Shown: piece by piece, positions 30,910 to 39,091 of the stretch | Position numbering within the stretch: position 1 is the first letter of the stretch | How the letters are laid out: each line of letters opens with the position of its first letter | Source of the DNA: Nocardia mangyaensis | GTDB taxonomy: Bacteria > Actinomycetota > Actinomycetes > Mycobacteriales > Mycobacteriaceae | Direction: 5' to 3' | Length of the DNA: 64,000 bases | NCBI RefSeq assembly: GCF_001886715.1 | Contig: NZ_CP018082.1 | Coordinates: forward strand, 5,704,001-5,768,000 | Translations under genes and position numbers: made by a program | Notes under the pieces: generated by a model | The model's database searches: none | What the model was told of the DNA's origin: nothing | What the model saw: the letters and a program-made list of their open reading frames with translations, nothing else

Positions 30910-31830
30910 TCAGGGAACGAGGACGACCTTGCCCCGGTTCTCACGCTGCTCGATGACGGCATGCGCGGCGGCCGCGTCGTCGAGCGCGAACTCCGCGTGC
31001 ACGACCGGGTGCAGCAGACCCGAGGCGTAGTACTGCCAGACCTCTTGGCGCAGATCCTCATACCGGGCCGCGTCGCGCTGGGCGAGGCGGCCGATGCGGA
31101 ATCCGGTGAGGGTCTTGCCGCCCGCGAGCAGGTCCTCGGGATCGATGAGGCCCGCGCCGGTGCCGTAGGTGACGGCACGACCGCCCTCGGCCAGTCCGCC
31201 GAGAGTCTCGGCCAGTCCGCTGCCGCCGACACCGTCGAGGGCGTAGTCGGCCTGTTTGCCGCAGTGCAGCTGGCCGTAGGTGAACACCTCGTCGGCGCCG
31301 AGTTCGCGCACGAAGTCGGCTTTGGCCTCGGCCGAGACCGCGGCGGTGACCCAGCTCGCGCCGCGCACGCGGGCCAGCTGGACGGCGAGATGTCCGACGC
31401 CACCCGCCGCGGCGGTGATCAGGGCGGTCTCGCCCTCGCGCGGGGCGGCGGTGTCGAGCGCGCCGAGGGCGACGAGCCCGCTGCGCATCAGCGCGACCGC
31501 GTCGACCGCGGACGCGCCGTCGGGGATCGCGGAGGCCTGGTCGACGGCGAGCACGACGTACTCGGCGTAGGCGTCGGCGGTACACAGCCCGACAACGCGA
31601 TAACCCTCGCTGTACCCGTCGACACCGTCACCGACGGCGACGACCTCACCGGCCACCTCGGCACGCAACTGCTGCGGAACGGGCTGGTTGATCCGCCGGA
31701 TCGCCGACAGGGTGACCCCGATGGCCTCGACGCGAACCAGCAGCTCACCGGCGCCGGGCGTCGGCACCTCCGCTGCGACGACCTCGAGCACCTCCGGACC
31801 ACCGCTGCGCTCGTACTGAACCCGCCGCAT
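30910..31830 (-). CDS. Zinc-independent MDR oxidoreductase, quinone reductase-like
   Basis: 306 aa, medium-chain dehydrogenase/reductase. N-terminal GroES-like domain (MRRVQYERSGGPEVLEVVAA), then the NADPH-binding motif TAAAGGVGHLAVQLA typical of quinone oxidoreductases; zinc-ligand cysteines are absent. ATG 31830 is fixed by AGGAGG 4 nt upstream; a longer frame to 31860 has no such signal. Probably reduces a quinone or enone with NADPH. Divergent from the AraC gene across a 318-bp gap. Confidence 0.87.
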   Translation of the reverse strand: MRRVQYERSGGPEVLEVVAAEVPTPGAGELLVRVEAIGVTLSAIRRINQPVPQQLRAEVAGEVVAVGDGVDGYSEGYRVVGLCTADAYAEYVVLAVDQASAIPDGASAVDAVALMRSGLVALGALDTAAPREGETALITAAAGGVGHLAVQLARVRGASWVTAAVSAEAKADFVRELGADEVFTYGQLHCGKQADYALDGVGGSGLAETLGGLAEGGRAVTYGTGAGLIDPEDLLAGGKTLTGFRIGRLAQRDAARYEDLRQEVWQYYASGLLHPVVHAEFALDDAAAAHAVIEQRENRGKVVLVP

Positions 31831-32148
31831 GACACCTCCTGAAATCGAGCGAAGGCGCAACGGTAACCGGGTGGGTACGCGTTGCCACAGCTCATCGGGC
31901 CGCGAGTGCGAAATCTCACCGGCGACGCGACGACGTGGAGAGCACCTTCACGAATGGGTGATTACCCAGGCCAGGCCGGGCGGACGCGTGCGGCACGCCA
32001 CACCGGACGCGCCGTCGGCCGAGCGGCAACGATCGATGGACCGCACCCGCGACAACGGCGGCCACACACGGCACTCGCGTCGACGACAACGACCGTCGGG
32101 TACGGAACGCACTGGTCACCAGCCCCACCGCGGGCGTAGCGTTGCGGT
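31831..32148. other. Divergent intergenic region, MDR gene and araC-type gene
   Basis: 318 bp. No gene with start signal or protein character. It should carry the MDR promoter; the -10 of the AraC gene is at 32137-32142. Confidence 0.4.
32137..32142 (+). promoter_or_regulatory. -10 hexamer TAGCGT, leaderless start of the AraC gene
   Basis: TAGCGT then 6 nt then ATG at 32149. Confidence 0.5.
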
Positions 32149-32991
32149 ATGGATGCGACCACGGAGGTGGTGACCGCGGCTCCCGCGCCGGCCCTCGCGG
32201 CATTCATCGACCGCTACCTCGGGTACCGGATGGTGGGCTACGAGCCAGGCCTGCACCGGGGCCTGCCCTCTCGGCACATGACCTTCATCGTCGCCATCGG
32301 CCCGACGGTCGACGTCGTCGAACACACCGATCCACGCCAGTCCCCCGACAGCTTCCGCTGTGTACTGAGCGGACTGCAGGCGACACCGGCATTGATCTCG
32401 CACAACGGTTTCCAAGAAGGTGTGGCGATCGAGCTGACCCCGCTGGGCAGCCGTGTCCTGTTCGGCATGCCCGCCAGCGAGCTGTGGGATCTGTCGATCG
32501 AATGTTCTGCCGCGCAAGCCACACTGGGCGACCAACTCGCGAACGCGGTGCAGTCCCAATCAGATTGGCCGAGCCGCTTCGCCGCCTGCGATCGGGCGCT
32601 GCTCGCGGCGGTCCGCACCGAATCCGTCACCGCACCCGAACTCACCTGGGCCTGGCGCGCTCTCGTCGGCACCGGCGGGACCTGCGAGATCACCCCGCTG
32701 GCCGAGCGGATCGGCTGGAGCAGGCAGCACCTGACCCGCAAGTTCACCGCCGAGTTCGGCGCGAGCCCGAAACTGGCGGCCCGGATCATCCGGTTCGAGC
32801 GAGCGCGGCGGATGCTGGCCGACGTGCCCTCCTATGTCTCCATCGCCCAGGTCGCGGCCGCCTGCGGCTACTACGACCAAGCCCACCTCAACCGCGACTT
32901 CGTCGAGCTCGCCGGGTGCGCGCCGACGACGTGGCTGGCCGAGGAGATTCCATCCGTCCAAGACCCGGCCGCCCCCGAAGCGCGAGGCTGA
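32149..32991 (+). CDS. AraC family transcriptional regulator
   Basis: 280 aa. C-terminal AraC DNA-binding domain with two HTH motifs: ITPLAERIGWSRQHLTRKFT and SIAQVAAACGYYDQAHLNRD. The N-terminal 170 residues contain a ligand-sensing region of the DUF6597 type (AFIDRYLGYRMVGYEPGLHR). It ends 4 nt before the VOC gene, so the two are co-transcribed, a pairing often seen in actinobacteria. Leaderless start. Confidence 0.87.
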   Translation: MDATTEVVTAAPAPALAAFIDRYLGYRMVGYEPGLHRGLPSRHMTFIVAIGPTVDVVEHTDPRQSPDSFRCVLSGLQATPALISHNGFQEGVAIELTPLGSRVLFGMPASELWDLSIECSAAQATLGDQLANAVQSQSDWPSRFAACDRALLAAVRTESVTAPELTWAWRALVGTGGTCEITPLAERIGWSRQHLTRKFTAEFGASPKLAARIIRFERARRMLADVPSYVSIAQVAAACGYYDQAHLNRDFVELAGCAPTTWLAEEIPSVQDPAAPEARG

Positions 32992-32995
32992 ACAC

Positions 32996-33415
32996 ATGAC
33001 TACTCCCACCAACTCCACCAGCACCGCAGCCACGGTCTGGCCGTGTCTGGCCTTCCACGACGCTCGCGCCATGATCGAATTCCTCACCACCGCTTTCGGG
33101 TTCGACGCGACCGCGGTCTACGCCAGAGACAACGACCCGACCGTGGTCGAACACGGCGAACTGCGCTGGCCCGCGGGCGGCGGCATCATGTTCGGCTCCA
33201 CCGGCCGCGACGACTCCCCCTTCGGCACCCGGCCTCCCGGTGTCGCCTCCCTGTACCTGGTGACCGACGACCCCGACGCCCTGCACGCGCGCGCCATCGC
33301 GGCGGGCGCGCGAATCATCCGCGACCTGCGCGACGAGGACTACGGCTCCCGCGGCTTCAGCGTCGCCGACCCCGAGGGCAACCTCTGGAGCTTCGGGACA
33401 TATTCCGGCGAATGA
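32996..33415 (+). CDS. VOC family (glyoxalase/bleomycin-resistance-like) protein
   Basis: 139 aa, one beta-alpha-beta-beta-beta vicinal-oxygen-chelate unit pair. The opening WPCLAFHDARAMIEFLTTAF and the closing GFSVADPEGNLWSFG are typical of the YaeR/PhnB-like subgroup, often annotated as glyoxalase or antibiotic-binding proteins. ATG 32996 starts the domain directly. Coupled to the AraC gene; followed by a hairpin terminator. Substrate unknown. Confidence 0.85.
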   Translation: MTTPTNSTSTAATVWPCLAFHDARAMIEFLTTAFGFDATAVYARDNDPTVVEHGELRWPAGGGIMFGSTGRDDSPFGTRPPGVASLYLVTDDPDALHARAIAAGARIIRDLRDEDYGSRGFSVADPEGNLWSFGTYSGE

Positions 33416-33416
33416 G

Positions 33417-33450
33417 CCCTCTGAACAAAATTTCATCTTTGTCCTGAGGG
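33417..33450 (+). terminator. Hairpin terminator after the AraC-VOC operon
   Basis: CCCTC/GAGGG and ACAAA/TTTGT pair in register around an AT-rich loop, starting right after the VOC stop. The AT content contrasts with the surroundings. Confidence 0.55.
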
Positions 33451-33539
33451 TGCGCGAACCTCTCCGGCGCGGATCTCCCATCGGCTACCTTGTCGATGTT
33501 TTCCCGAGGTCCTGCGCGTTGTTCAGGAGAGTTCAGTCA

Positions 33540-35792
33540 ATGGCGACCATCGAATATCTACGGACCGACCCGGATCTCCCTCCGGTCGGTGTCGTCGATC
33601 GCACGCCGCTCACCCCGGCCAAGAAGGCAGTGTTCGCGGGGATCGCCGTGCTCGGCGCCGTCGCCTGGACGATCATCGCGTTCGTCCGCGGCGAGTCGGT
33701 GAACGCGGTGTGGATCGTCATCGCGGCGGTCTGTACCTACATCATCGCCTACCGCTTCTACGCGCGATACATCGAATGGAAGATCACCAAGCCACGCGAT
33801 GACGTGGCCACACCCGCCGAGATCTACGACAACGGCAAAGACTTCATGCCGATGGACCGGCGGGTGCTCTACGGGCACCACTTCGCCGCCATCGCGGGGG
33901 CCGGGCCGCTGGTGGGTCCGGTGCTCGCCGCGCAGATGGGTTATCTGCCGGGCACCATCTGGATCGTGGTCGGCGTGGTGTTCGCCGGTGCGGTGCAGGA
34001 CTACCTGGTGCTGTGGGCCTCGACCCGTCGGCGCGGGCGCAGCCTCGGCCAGATGGCTCGCGACGAGCTCGGTACGGTCGGTGGCGCCGCCGCGATCGTG
34101 GCGATTCTGGCGATCATGACCATCCTGCTCGCGGTGCTGGCGCTGGTGGTGGTCAACGCCCTCGGCGAAAGCCCGTGGGGCGTGTTCTCCATCGCGATGA
34201 CCATCCCGATCGCCCTGTTCATGGGCGTGTACCTGCGGTTCCTGCGGCCGGGCCAGGTCGGTGAGGTCTCCGCGATCGGCATCGTGCTGTTGCTGGCCGC
34301 GATCATCGGCGGCGGCATGGTGTCGGAGACCGAGTGGGGCGCGGACTGGTTCACCCTCTCGCGCACCACCATCGCGTGGTGCCTGATCGCCTACGGCTTC
34401 TTCGCCTCGGTGCTGCCGGTGTGGCTGCTGCTCGCCCCCCGCGATTACCTCTCGACATTCATGAAGGTCGGCACGATCGTGCTGCTGGCGGCGGGCATCC
34501 TGATCACGATGCCGGTGCTGCAGGCGCCCGCGGTCTCCGAATTCGCGCACAGTGGCACCGGTCCCGCGTTCGCCGGCAGCCTGTTCCCGTTCTTGTTCAT
34601 CACCATCGCCTGCGGTGCGCTCTCCGGCTTCCACGCGCTGGTCTCCTCGGGCACGACGCCCAAGCTGCTGGCCAAGGAATCCAATGCCAGGATGATCGGC
34701 TATGGCGGCATGCTGATGGAGTCGTTCGTCGCGGTGATGGCGATCATCACCGCCTCGATCATCGATCAGCACCTGTACTTCGGCATGAACGCCGCCGCCG
34801 GGCTCACCGGTGGCACGCCGGAAAGCGCCGCCGCGTACACGAATTCGCTCGGCCTGGCCGGCCCGCCCGCGACCCCTGAGCTGTTCGCCGACGCCGCCGC
34901 CGATGTCGGCGAGACCTCGATCATCTCGCGCACCGGTGGCGCGCCGACGCTGGCCGTCGGCATCTCGGAGGTGTTCAGCCAGTTCCTCGGCGGTGCCTCG
35001 ATGAAGGCGTTCTGGTACCACTTCGCGATCATGTTCGAGGCGCTGTTCATCCTCACCACCATCGACGCGGGCACCCGCGTCGCGCGGTTCCTGTTCTCCG
35101 ACGCGCTCAGCAACCTCGGTGGCGGGTTCACCAAGTTCAAGGATCCGTCGTGGCGGGTGGGCGCGTGGCTGTGCTCGCTGCTGGTCGTCGCGGGCTGGGG
35201 TGGCGTGCTGCTGATGGGCGTCAACGATCCGTTCGGCGGCATCAACGCGCTCTATCCGCTGTTCGGCATCGCCAACCAGTTGCTCGCCGCCCTCGCGCTG
35301 ACAGTGGTGCTGACGATCCTCGTCAAACGCGGGCAGGTGAAGTGGGCCTGGATTCCAGGCATCCCGCTGGCCTGGGACCTCGTCGTCACGATGACCGCCT
35401 CCTGGCAGAAGATCTTCTCCGACGATCCCAAGCTCGGCTACTGGACCCAGAACAGCCTGTGCCGGGCCGCCAAGGAGGCCGGGACGAGCTGTCTGACCGC
35501 GAAGACGCCCGAGCAGGTCGACATCGCCATCCGCAACACCTTCATCCAGGGCACCCTGTCGATCGTGTTCGCGGTGCTGGTGCTGATCGTGACCGTGGTC
35601 GCCGCGCTCGTCTGTGTGCGGGCGATCCGTACGGGCACGGTGTCGAGTACCGAGTCCGAGGAGCGGCCGTCGAAGATCTTCTCCCCCAGTGGTTTCCTCG
35701 CTACCGAGGCGGAGAAGGACGTGCAGAAGGAGTGGGACGTGCTGATCGCCGAGGGCAGGGTGAGCGCACCGGGATCGGCGCACGTGTCATGA
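33540..35792 (+). CDS. cstA: Carbon starvation protein A, peptide/pyruvate transporter family
   Basis: 750-aa membrane protein with about 16-18 helices. CstA-family proteins take up pyruvate or small peptides during carbon limitation. The conserved core RVLYGHHFAAIAGAGPLVGP and FLFITIACGALSGFHALVSS are present, as is the long C-terminal DUF4161-type region. ATG 33540 has AGGAGA 9 nt upstream; the frame extends to 33450 without signal. An ATGA at the stop would couple a following gene; the small ybdD gene is downstream. Confidence 0.94.
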   Translation: MATIEYLRTDPDLPPVGVVDRTPLTPAKKAVFAGIAVLGAVAWTIIAFVRGESVNAVWIVIAAVCTYIIAYRFYARYIEWKITKPRDDVATPAEIYDNGKDFMPMDRRVLYGHHFAAIAGAGPLVGPVLAAQMGYLPGTIWIVVGVVFAGAVQDYLVLWASTRRRGRSLGQMARDELGTVGGAAAIVAILAIMTILLAVLALVVVNALGESPWGVFSIAMTIPIALFMGVYLRFLRPGQVGEVSAIGIVLLLAAIIGGGMVSETEWGADWFTLSRTTIAWCLIAYGFFASVLPVWLLLAPRDYLSTFMKVGTIVLLAAGILITMPVLQAPAVSEFAHSGTGPAFAGSLFPFLFITIACGALSGFHALVSSGTTPKLLAKESNARMIGYGGMLMESFVAVMAIITASIIDQHLYFGMNAAAGLTGGTPESAAAYTNSLGLAGPPATPELFADAAADVGETSIISRTGGAPTLAVGISEVFSQFLGGASMKAFWYHFAIMFEALFILTTIDAGTRVARFLFSDALSNLGGGFTKFKDPSWRVGAWLCSLLVVAGWGGVLLMGVNDPFGGINALYPLFGIANQLLAALALTVVLTILVKRGQVKWAWIPGIPLAWDLVVTMTASWQKIFSDDPKLGYWTQNSLCRAAKEAGTSCLTAKTPEQVDIAIRNTFIQGTLSIVFAVLVLIVTVVAALVCVRAIRTGTVSSTESEERPSKIFSPSGFLATEAEKDVQKEWDVLIAEGRVSAPGSAHVS

Positions 35793-35957
35793 GTCCGCAG
35801 CGGGATGGGGACGGCCGGTTCAGTGGATCGGCCGTCCGCGCCCGGGTGCTGGAGCGGGCCGCGACCTCCGATCGGAGCCGCACCCCCGCTGTGTCCGCGG
35901 CGCCACGCGATCCGAGCGCTGCCGCTGGGCGGCGTTGGGGGGGCGCTGCCCAGTCGG

Positions 35958-36140
35958 GTGTGGGCGGGTGTGCGCGGGGTCGCGCGGTGGTACAGCGCGA
36001 TCAACGGCGGGCAGGACTACCAGCGATACGTCGATCACCTGCGGCGCAATCACCCTGGCTGTCCCGTGCCGAGCGAGCGTGACTATTGGCGTGAGCGGTA
36101 TGCCGAGGCCGAACGCAACCCGTCGACTCGCTGCTGCTGA
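35958..36140 (+). CDS. ybdD: YbdD/YjiX family small protein
   Basis: About 60 aa: GVARWYSAINGGQDYQRYVD then HLRRNHPGCPVPSERDYW and the conserved end STRCC match the YbdD family, normally encoded right after cstA. The frame is open from 35805, but residues before 35958 do not look like the family. An ATG at 35789 overlaps the cstA stop in a different frame; a 7-G run near 35938 lies between. Either translation begins at GTG 35958, or a frameshift at the G run joins the coupled ATG frame to this one. Confidence 0.65.
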   Translation: MWAGVRGVARWYSAINGGQDYQRYVDHLRRNHPGCPVPSERDYWRERYAEAERNPSTRCC

Positions 36141-36263
36141 TCAAGACCGCGCGCACGCCGCGCATGTGCCGGAAAGTGGACCGTCGGCGGGGGACCTCCG
36201 CAACCACGACGCCTGACGGCAGTGGCCGATTTCCGCTAGCGCCGGGTTCGGTGGGCTGCCAGT

Positions 36264-37745
36264 GTGGAGGACGTGACCATCACGGCTTTGGACTTCGAGC
36301 GCTGCTACCGCGCGGTCTCCACCAGGGACTCCCGCTTCGACGGGCAGTTCTTCACCGCGGTGCGCACCACCGGTATCTACTGCCGGCCGTCGTGCCCGGC
36401 GATCACGCCCAAGCGGGCGAATGTGTCGTTCCTGCCGACTGCCGCGGCGGCGCAGCAGGCCGGGTATCGGGCCTGCCGACGGTGCCTGCCCGATGCGGCG
36501 CCCGGCTCACCGCTGTGGAATGTGCGGGCCGACCTCGCCGCCCGCGCCATGCGACTGATCGGCGACGGGGTGATCGAACGCGGCGGGGTGCCCGCGCTGG
36601 CCTCGACGCTCGGGTATTCACAGCGCCAGCTGACCAGGGTGCTCACCACCGAACTCGGCGCGGGCCCGCTCGCACTGGCCAGGGCCCATCGCGCGCACAC
36701 CGCGCGGCTGCTCATCCAGACCACCGAGATGCCGATGTCGGACATCGCGTTCGCGGCGGGCTTCGCCAGCATTCGCCAGTTCAACGACACCGTCCGCGAG
36801 GTATTCGCGGTGAGCCCGTCGACCATGCGCAGCGAATCCCACCGCTCCCCCCGCGCCGATGTCGTCTCCCCCGCCACCTCGGGCCTGCTGACCTTGCGCC
36901 TGCCCTACCGCGAACCACTCGACACCGGTTGGCTGGCCTGGTTCCTGTCCGCGCACACCGTGCCCGGCATGGAGACCTGGGCGGACGGCAGCTACACACG
37001 CAGTCTGCGCACGCCACACGGACACGCGACGATCCGGTTGTCCTCTCAACCCGGCCATGTCCGGGCCGAGCTGGCGCTGCGGGACATGCGCGATCTGGCG
37101 CCGACGGTGGCGCGGGTGCGGCACCTGCTCGACCTGGACGCCGATCCGCACGGGATCGATGAGGCGTTGGGGATCGGACAGGCGTCGGGCGGTACCGGGT
37201 TCACGCCCGGGATTCGGGTGCCGGGGTGTCTGGATGGGCCGGAGTTGTTGTTGCGCACCATGATCGGTCAGCAGATTTCGGTGCAGGCGGCGGCGACGCA
37301 TACCGCGCGGCTGGTGAATGCGCTCGGCGAGCGGATCGAGGGGCCGGTGCCGCGATTGTTTCCGACTCCCGCGGCGGTCGCCGAGCACGGGGCCGATGTG
37401 CTCACCGGGCCCGCGCGTCGGGTCGCGGCCATCGTGGCCGCGGCACGGGCGATCGCCGAGGGGGAGCTGGTGTTGCACTCGGGTCGCACCGCCGCTGACC
37501 TGCGGCGGGATCTGCTCGCGCTGGACGGGGTCGGGCCGTGGACGGCGGACTACGTCACCATGCGGTCACTCGCCGATCCCGACATTCTGCTCGGCACCGA
37601 CCTGGTGGTTCGCCAGGGCGCGGCGCACGCGGGGATCGACCTGGCCCGCACCGAACGGTGGGCGCCGTGGCGCTCCTATCTGTCCATGCACCTGTGGAAG
37701 ACCGCGCTCGAACACCGCGGCGTCTTTCCCGTATCCACTTCCTGA
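36264..37745 (+). CDS. Ada-AlkA fusion: methyl-sensing regulator with 3-methyladenine glycosylase
   Basis: 493 aa in three parts. The Ada zinc/methyl-acceptor domain has Cys40, Cys44, Cys71 and Cys74 (IYCRPSCP, ACRRC); Cys40 corresponds to the residue methylated by DNA phosphotriesters. An AraC-type HTH follows (about 90-185, SDIAFAAGFASIRQFNDTVR). The C-terminal AlkA domain has a helix-hairpin-helix LDGVGPWTADYV and the catalytic Asp in LLGTDLVVRQG. The fusion links sensing to excision of alkylated bases and is common in actinobacteria. GTG 36264 or 36273. The ogt gene follows after 24 nt, forming an adaptive-response operon. Confidence 0.9.
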   Translation: MEDVTITALDFERCYRAVSTRDSRFDGQFFTAVRTTGIYCRPSCPAITPKRANVSFLPTAAAAQQAGYRACRRCLPDAAPGSPLWNVRADLAARAMRLIGDGVIERGGVPALASTLGYSQRQLTRVLTTELGAGPLALARAHRAHTARLLIQTTEMPMSDIAFAAGFASIRQFNDTVREVFAVSPSTMRSESHRSPRADVVSPATSGLLTLRLPYREPLDTGWLAWFLSAHTVPGMETWADGSYTRSLRTPHGHATIRLSSQPGHVRAELALRDMRDLAPTVARVRHLLDLDADPHGIDEALGIGQASGGTGFTPGIRVPGCLDGPELLLRTMIGQQISVQAAATHTARLVNALGERIEGPVPRLFPTPAAVAEHGADVLTGPARRVAAIVAAARAIAEGELVLHSGRTAADLRRDLLALDGVGPWTADYVTMRSLADPDILLGTDLVVRQGAAHAGIDLARTERWAPWRSYLSMHLWKTALEHRGVFPVSTS

Positions 37746-37769
37746 ACCTGCTACCGGAAGCGAAACATC

Positions 37770-38282
37770 ATGCCCAACACCACCATCAGCCTCGCCGATA
37801 CCGCGACCGCCACCACGCCGATCGGCCCGTTCACCGCGGTCGTCGATGTCGACGGTGCCGTGCTCGCCTCGGGCTGGACCGGTGACGTCACCACCTTGAC
37901 CAGCGTCATCCACCCGACCCTGCGTCCTGGCGAACTGCGGCAACGGGATTCGCTCGGCGCGGTGACGACGGCGATCATCGACTACCACGCGGGTGATCTG
38001 ACCGCGATCGACGGGATACCCGTGCGGCAGCACTCCGGCGAGTTCCTTCTGCACGCGTGGGACGTCCTGCGCAAAGTGCCCGCGGGCGAGCCCATCACCT
38101 ACACCGAGTTCGCCGGCCTGGCCGGACGCCCCGCCGCCACCCGCGCGGCGGCGAGTGCGTGTGCCCGCAATGCGGCAGCGCTGTTCGTGCCGTGCCATCG
38201 GGTGTTGCGGATCGGGGGCGCGCTGGGCGGGTTCCGCTGGGGGTTGGACGCCAAGCGCTGGTTGCTCGACCACGAGGGCTGA
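37770..38282 (+). CDS. ogt: Methylated-DNA-[protein]-cysteine S-methyltransferase
   Basis: Suicide repair enzyme that takes the methyl group from O6-methylguanine. 170 aa. The acceptor is Cys142 in VPCHRVLRIGG, with the helix-turn-helix YTEFAGLAGRPAATRAAASA before it. It lies 24 nt after the Ada-AlkA fusion and should be co-transcribed with it. ATG start. Confidence 0.94.
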   Translation: MPNTTISLADTATATTPIGPFTAVVDVDGAVLASGWTGDVTTLTSVIHPTLRPGELRQRDSLGAVTTAIIDYHAGDLTAIDGIPVRQHSGEFLLHAWDVLRKVPAGEPITYTEFAGLAGRPAATRAAASACARNAAALFVPCHRVLRIGGALGGFRWGLDAKRWLLDHEG

Positions 38283-38351
38283 CCGGCGACGGCCTGCGCG
38301 TGGGAGGCCGGACACAGCTCACCGCCCGCTCGACAGCAGGCCGAAGATCAG

Positions 38352-38363
38352 TCCAGTATTGGA
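38352..38363. promoter_or_regulatory. Short palindrome TCCAGTATTGGA before the YczE-like gene
   Basis: TCCA-GTAT-TGGA, 5 of 6 pairs matching, 35 nt before the ATG at 38398. A second GGTCCAG follows at 38384. It could be a regulator site of the YczE-like gene; no adjacent regulator. Confidence 0.3.
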
Positions 38364-38397
38364 GAAGTGGCTCTACCGCTGCGGTCCAGCTGACCGG

Positions 38398-39030
38398 ATG
38401 CTGATACCCATGCTCACTCGTCGCCTCCTCGCGCTGTACATCGGTCTCTGGTTGTACGGGATGTCGATGGCGGTGATGATCCGGGCCGGGCTCGGGCTCG
38501 ATCCGTGGGACGTCTTCCATCAGGGCGTCGCGGCACACCTGCCCTTGAGTTTCGGCATGGTGACCGCGCTGACCGGGCTCGTTGTCCTGCTCGCGTGGAT
38601 CCCGCTGCGGCAGCGGCCGGGGCTCGGGACGATCAGCAACGTGGTGGTGATCGCGGTGGCGGTCGATGCCGGACTGTGGTTGATCCCGGCCGCGGAGCAG
38701 CTGTGGATACAGGTGCTCGCCATGGTGGTGGCGGTGGTCGTCAACGCGGCCGCGACCGTGCTCTACATCGGTGCGGGGATGGGTCCAGGACCCCGGGATG
38801 GACTGATGACTGGACTGGTCGCGCGGACCGGGTGGCCCGTCTGGTCGGTCCGCACCGGGATCGAGGCCTCGGTGCTGGCCACCGGGTGGGCCCTCGGCGG
38901 CACCGTCGGCATCGGCACCTTGGTCTACGCCTTCGGCATCGGCCCACTCATCCAGCTGATGATCCCGTACATCGACGGGTGGTTGCCCGGCTTCACGCCG
39001 GCACCACACCCGGAACCGGTAGCGGCCTAG
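38398..39030 (+). CDS. YczE/YyaS/YitT-like membrane protein
   Basis: About 210 aa with five hydrophobic helices. MLTRRLLALYIGLWLYGMSM, GLGLDPWDVFHQGVA and GAGMGPGPRDGLMTGLVART are signatures of the YczE family of unknown function. ATG 38398 or 38410 are both possible. It follows ogt by 115 nt with a palindrome between, so separate control is likely. Confidence 0.78.
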   Translation: MLIPMLTRRLLALYIGLWLYGMSMAVMIRAGLGLDPWDVFHQGVAAHLPLSFGMVTALTGLVVLLAWIPLRQRPGLGTISNVVVIAVAVDAGLWLIPAAEQLWIQVLAMVVAVVVNAAATVLYIGAGMGPGPRDGLMTGLVARTGWPVWSVRTGIEASVLATGWALGGTVGIGTLVYAFGIGPLIQLMIPYIDGWLPGFTPAPHPEPVAA

Positions 39031-39091
39031 CTACCGATCGACCGCATGGTGGACCTGGGCCTTCTGCCGGACGGGATGCCCGCAGGGCCTT

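Noticed and set aside
31829..32173. Plus-strand frame in the MDR-AraC gap
   Set aside because: Arg/His-rich, no ribosome binding site, and it overlaps the AraC start and promoter.
33558..35783. 741-codon minus-strand frame opposite cstA
   Set aside because: His/Arg/Asp-rich shadow typical of antisense to membrane-protein genes.
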